Positions 8,136-9,581 of a stretch of DNA of 9,581 bases are shown here, piece after piece; position 1 is the first letter of the stretch; every line of letters begins with the position of its first letter. The notes below the pieces were generated by a model. It searched no databases. It had not been told where the DNA came from and saw nothing but the letters and a program-made list of their open reading frames with translations. The position numbers and the translations under genes are program-made. Source of the stretch: Acidobacteria bacterium UBA7540 (lineage in GTDB: Bacteria > Acidobacteriota > Terriglobia > UBA7540); contig DLMI01000172.1 in NCBI GenBank assembly GCA_002478145.1, positions 1 through 9,581 of the forward strand, read 5' to 3'.

Positions 8136-8777
8136 ATGAGACGCATCTCAACCATCTGCATTGCTGCAATGCTGCTCGTGGCCACGGCCTCGATGTCACC
8201 GAGCCAATTAACTGGCCAGGCAACCTCGGTCACGCCCCAGGAGCCACCCACCCTTGGGGAATTGTTCGGCATCGACCAAGCCACGGGCACACCGACTCCT
8301 CTGGAACGTGTGGAGGTCAAGGGGGTGGCTCTAAACCTGCGTAAGGTGGAATTCGGCATTGAAGGTTCAGCTTCTCCTGTGTCGTTTAAGGCCGGCGAGC
8401 CGCTTCAGTTCGCCATCCGTCTCATGAGCCGTGGAGACCGAAATGACGGGGAGCTCAATGCAAAGGAAGTGCAGAGACATATAAGGCTGGGGCGGTTAGT
8501 TGTTCAGCACTTCAAAAAGGGGGGCTATGAAAGAATTCTCACGCTGGGGACTATAGGATTCAATGTCCAAACCTATGGACTATTGACGCGCGGCCTGGAT
8601 CCCAGAAAGCCAGACCGCGTGGCGCAGTCGTTTCGATTGACGCCAGACATCGCACTTACTCCAGGCCAATATCAAATTTGGATCAATGGCATGCACGACT
8701 TTGAGTTGGATACCCACTTCCATTCAAGCTACGCAAGCGGCGGTGAACACTGGGCGTTCGAAATCATCGCACGCTGA
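8136..8777 (+). CDS. Exported hypothetical protein
   Basis: A 213-residue protein I do not recognise. GGAGG at 8120-8124 lies about 11 bases before the ATG at 8136; the in-frame ATG at 8127 touches that site and is too close, and the longer open frame to 7899 overlaps the IS110 relic, so 8136 is preferred. Residues 1-20 are a signal peptide (Arg2-Arg3, then a hydrophobic ICIAAMLLVATA core), so the product is exported. A Pro/Thr-rich linker (27-40) leads to a domain rich in predicted beta strands: VEVKGVALNLRKVEFGI, then PVSFKAGEPLQFAIRL, reminiscent of immunoglobulin-like sandwiches, and a C-terminal part with LTPGQYQIWINGMHDF and a His/Trp-rich end (DTHFHSSY, GEHWAFEII). Several exposed His and Asp might bind metal; that is speculation. 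It starts 78 bases beyond the broken IS110 end and appears monocistronic. Confidence 0.7.
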   Translation: MRRISTICIAAMLLVATASMSPSQLTGQATSVTPQEPPTLGELFGIDQATGTPTPLERVEVKGVALNLRKVEFGIEGSASPVSFKAGEPLQFAIRLMSRGDRNDGELNAKEVQRHIRLGRLVVQHFKKGGYERILTLGTIGFNVQTYGLLTRGLDPRKPDRVAQSFRLTPDIALTPGQYQIWINGMHDFELDTHFHSSYASGGEHWAFEIIAR

Positions 8778-8782
8778 TCTAA

Positions 8783-8792
8783 CGCATATGCG
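8783..8792. repeat. 10-bp perfect palindrome after the exported-protein gene
   Basis: CGCATATGCG is self-complementary and starts six bases after the stop codon. It has no loop or T-run and is not a convincing terminator. Confidence 0.4.
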
Positions 8793-8871
8793 CTTAGCTC
8801 ATAATCCCCCTTGAGTATCCTCATCGAGTGGCCGCCCTGTTACTCTTCCCCATGTCAAACGGTCCCGACGT

Positions 8872-8903
8872 TGCGCTCGCGGGGTTTTGCGACGACGAGC
8901 GCA
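8872..8903. repeat. Hairpin with 8-bp perfect stem
   Basis: TGCGCTCG (8872-8879) and CGAGCGCA (8896-8903) pair around a 16-base loop that holds a T-tract and a GCGA able to pair with TCGC of the left arm in an alternative fold. Confidence 0.6.
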
Positions 8904-8954
8904 GCGGGCGACAGATTAGTGCGGAATCATGAGGCACGATTTCCCTGAATAGCA

Positions 8955-8992
8955 CCGACCACCCGCCGCGCCAGCGGGTTCGTTCTGGTCGG
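8955..8992. repeat. Two-tier hairpin
   Basis: CCGACCA (8955-8961) pairs with TGGTCGG (8986-8992), and directly inside CCCGC (8962-8966) pairs with GCGGG (8974-8978) around a seven-base loop, leaving a seven-base bulge on the right side. Confidence 0.6.
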
Positions 8993-9120
8993 CCACTCGG
9001 AAATTACTCTGAAATGGTCCCCGAATAATATATTCGCTCGTCACGCTGCAAGCCACTGCCGGTCAAGAGGTTACACTAGGTTTTGGGGATTCGGCCTGAA
9101 AAGTCGGCTAGCCGTCAACT

Positions 9121-9138
9121 GGCCCGCTGCGCTGGGCC
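9121..9138. repeat. Short GC hairpin
   Basis: GGCCC and GGGCC pair around an eight-base loop. Confidence 0.35.
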
Positions 9139-9211
9139 GGATGCCGGCGTGGAAGGGCGTCTTCCAGGCGCTATCAAGCTTGGTGATTATAGGCGCTGTC
9201 CAAGGCCGCCA

Positions 9212-9236
9212 ATGAGGGTCAACCTGTTTCCCTCAT
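9212..9236. repeat. 7-bp hairpin
   Basis: ATGAGGG and CCCTCAT pair around an 11-base loop. The right arm ends one base before the inverted repeat that starts at 9238. Confidence 0.5.
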
Positions 9237-9237
9237 G

Positions 9238-9297
9238 GTGACTTGGGATGCCACTTTACTCAGTGGGGGCGGATGGACGTCGCTAGTGTCAAGTCAC
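9238..9297. repeat. Spaced inverted repeat, possible insertion-sequence end
   Basis: GTGACTTG (9238-9245) and CAAGTCAC (9290-9297) are perfect complements 44 bases apart. Repeated short motifs of this sort are typical of IS21-type element ends, and the flanking wording looks familiar from such ends, but no transposase is next to it, so it would be a solo relic. Confidence 0.3.
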
Positions 9298-9346
9298 ACT
9301 TAATTCTCCACAAGAGCGATTCCCTTGAACCCCCTCACCCCCTGTT

Positions 9347-9463
9347 CCCTCTCCCCCAAGCTGAGCGTGTCCCACATCTCTCGCTGGACACAGCGGTTCC
9401 ACCGCTGTCTTCTGCCCCCTGTGTCCAGCCCAGATATGGGTAAAGACCAGAATGGGGAGAGGG
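9347..9463. repeat. Nested palindromic element (REP/MITE-like)
   Basis: Three concentric or adjacent inverted repeats are seen: outer CCCTCTCCCC (9347-9356) with GGGGAGAGGG (9454-9463); middle GCTGGACACAG (9383-9393) with CTGTGTCCAGC (9419-9429), extended imperfectly by CATCTC on the left and AGATATG on the right; inner CAGCGGT (9391-9397), loop TCC, ACCGCTG (9401-9407), which competes with the middle stem. The outer CCCTCACCCC/CCCTCTCCCC wording is common at edges of dispersed bacterial palindromic repeats. It contains no gene. Confidence 0.65.
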
Positions 9464-9497
9464 GGATCCAACTCTTGACTAGGGTTCTACTGGCCGC

Positions 9498-9581
9498 CTA
9501 CTTGTAAGGGCTTCCGGCGCCCACGCTCGGGGCCGGTTTGTAGGTCTCGAGGAATTCGGCGACGCTTGCCTCCTGGGCGTT
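9498..9581 (-). CDS. C-terminal end of an unidentified gene (partial)
   Basis: On the minus strand the frame entering from the right edge reads 27 residues, with ASVAEFLETYKPAPSVGAG near the end, then SPYK and a TAG stop at 9500-9498. The residue mix is protein-like, and the frame stays open to the window edge. It is too short to identify. The nested palindrome lies 34 bases downstream of its stop and could lie in its 3' untranslated region. Confidence 0.5.
   Translation of the reverse strand, partial: NAQEASVAEFLETYKPAPSVGAGSPYK

Larger units (their letters stand above)
8778..9497. other. Gene-free, inverted-repeat-dense block
   Basis: No credible gene is found in this 720-base stretch; the short frames present lack ribosome-binding sites. 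It contains at least seven inverted repeats: 8783-8792, 8872-8903, 8955-8992, 9121-9138, 9212-9236, 9238-9297 and the nested set at 9347-9463. Such density suggests remnants of mobile element ends or repetitive palindromic elements. Confidence 0.6.

Overview
The window looks like accessory chromosome from a soil-type Gram-negative bacterium. Acidobacteriota is my best guess, from the style of the secreted hypothetical proteins, the clade of the IS110 relic and the KatG sequence, but there is no rRNA or marker gene to confirm it. The left 1.5 kb is AT-richer than the catalase region, and two transposase loci are present, so this is a mosaic of acquired and rearranged pieces around one well-kept functional unit.

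Layout. (1) 1-1194, + strand: two closely spaced genes of unknown function. The first encodes a lectin/LamG-like fold candidate that may start before the window. The second encodes an exported protein with a TPR-like C-terminal half. Both carry the same short SPAVTG-x2-NT motif. (2) 1195-2008: an AT-rich gap, then a strong extended -10 promoter abutting an 8-bp inverted repeat, driving a small coiled-coil plus HARE-HTH-type winged-helix protein. (3) 2009-2305: a hairpin-rich non-coding stretch with at least four stems. (4) 2306-3498: an IS1-like DDE transposase with an N-terminal zinc ribbon, translationally coupled (ATGA overlap) to a 69-residue zinc-finger protein. (5) 3599-6499, - strand: a PerR/Fur-type repressor followed by catalase-peroxidase katG. 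A 7-1-7 Per-box-like palindrome overlaps the repressor promoter, the repressor mRNA is predicted to be nearly leaderless, and a textbook intrinsic terminator follows katG. (6) 6500-7099: no credible gene, two hairpins. (7) 7100-8057, - strand: an IS110-family transposase that has lost its N-terminus, including the first catalytic Asp. (8) 8136-8777, + strand: an exported protein of unknown function beginning just beyond the broken IS110 end. (9) 8778-9497: no gene, but unusually dense inverted repeats, ending in a nested palindromic element. (10) 9498-9581, - strand: the last 27 codons of a gene entering from the right.

Functionally, only the perR-katG unit is clear: peroxide sensed by the metal-binding repressor should release its own promoter and raise KatG, which destroys H2O2. 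No complete, clearly new multi-gene system is proven. The best candidates for something undescribed are the structured region at 2015-2219 between the HARE-HTH gene and the transposase, the transposase with its coupled zinc-finger partner, the SPAVTG gene pair, and the palindrome-dense block at the right.
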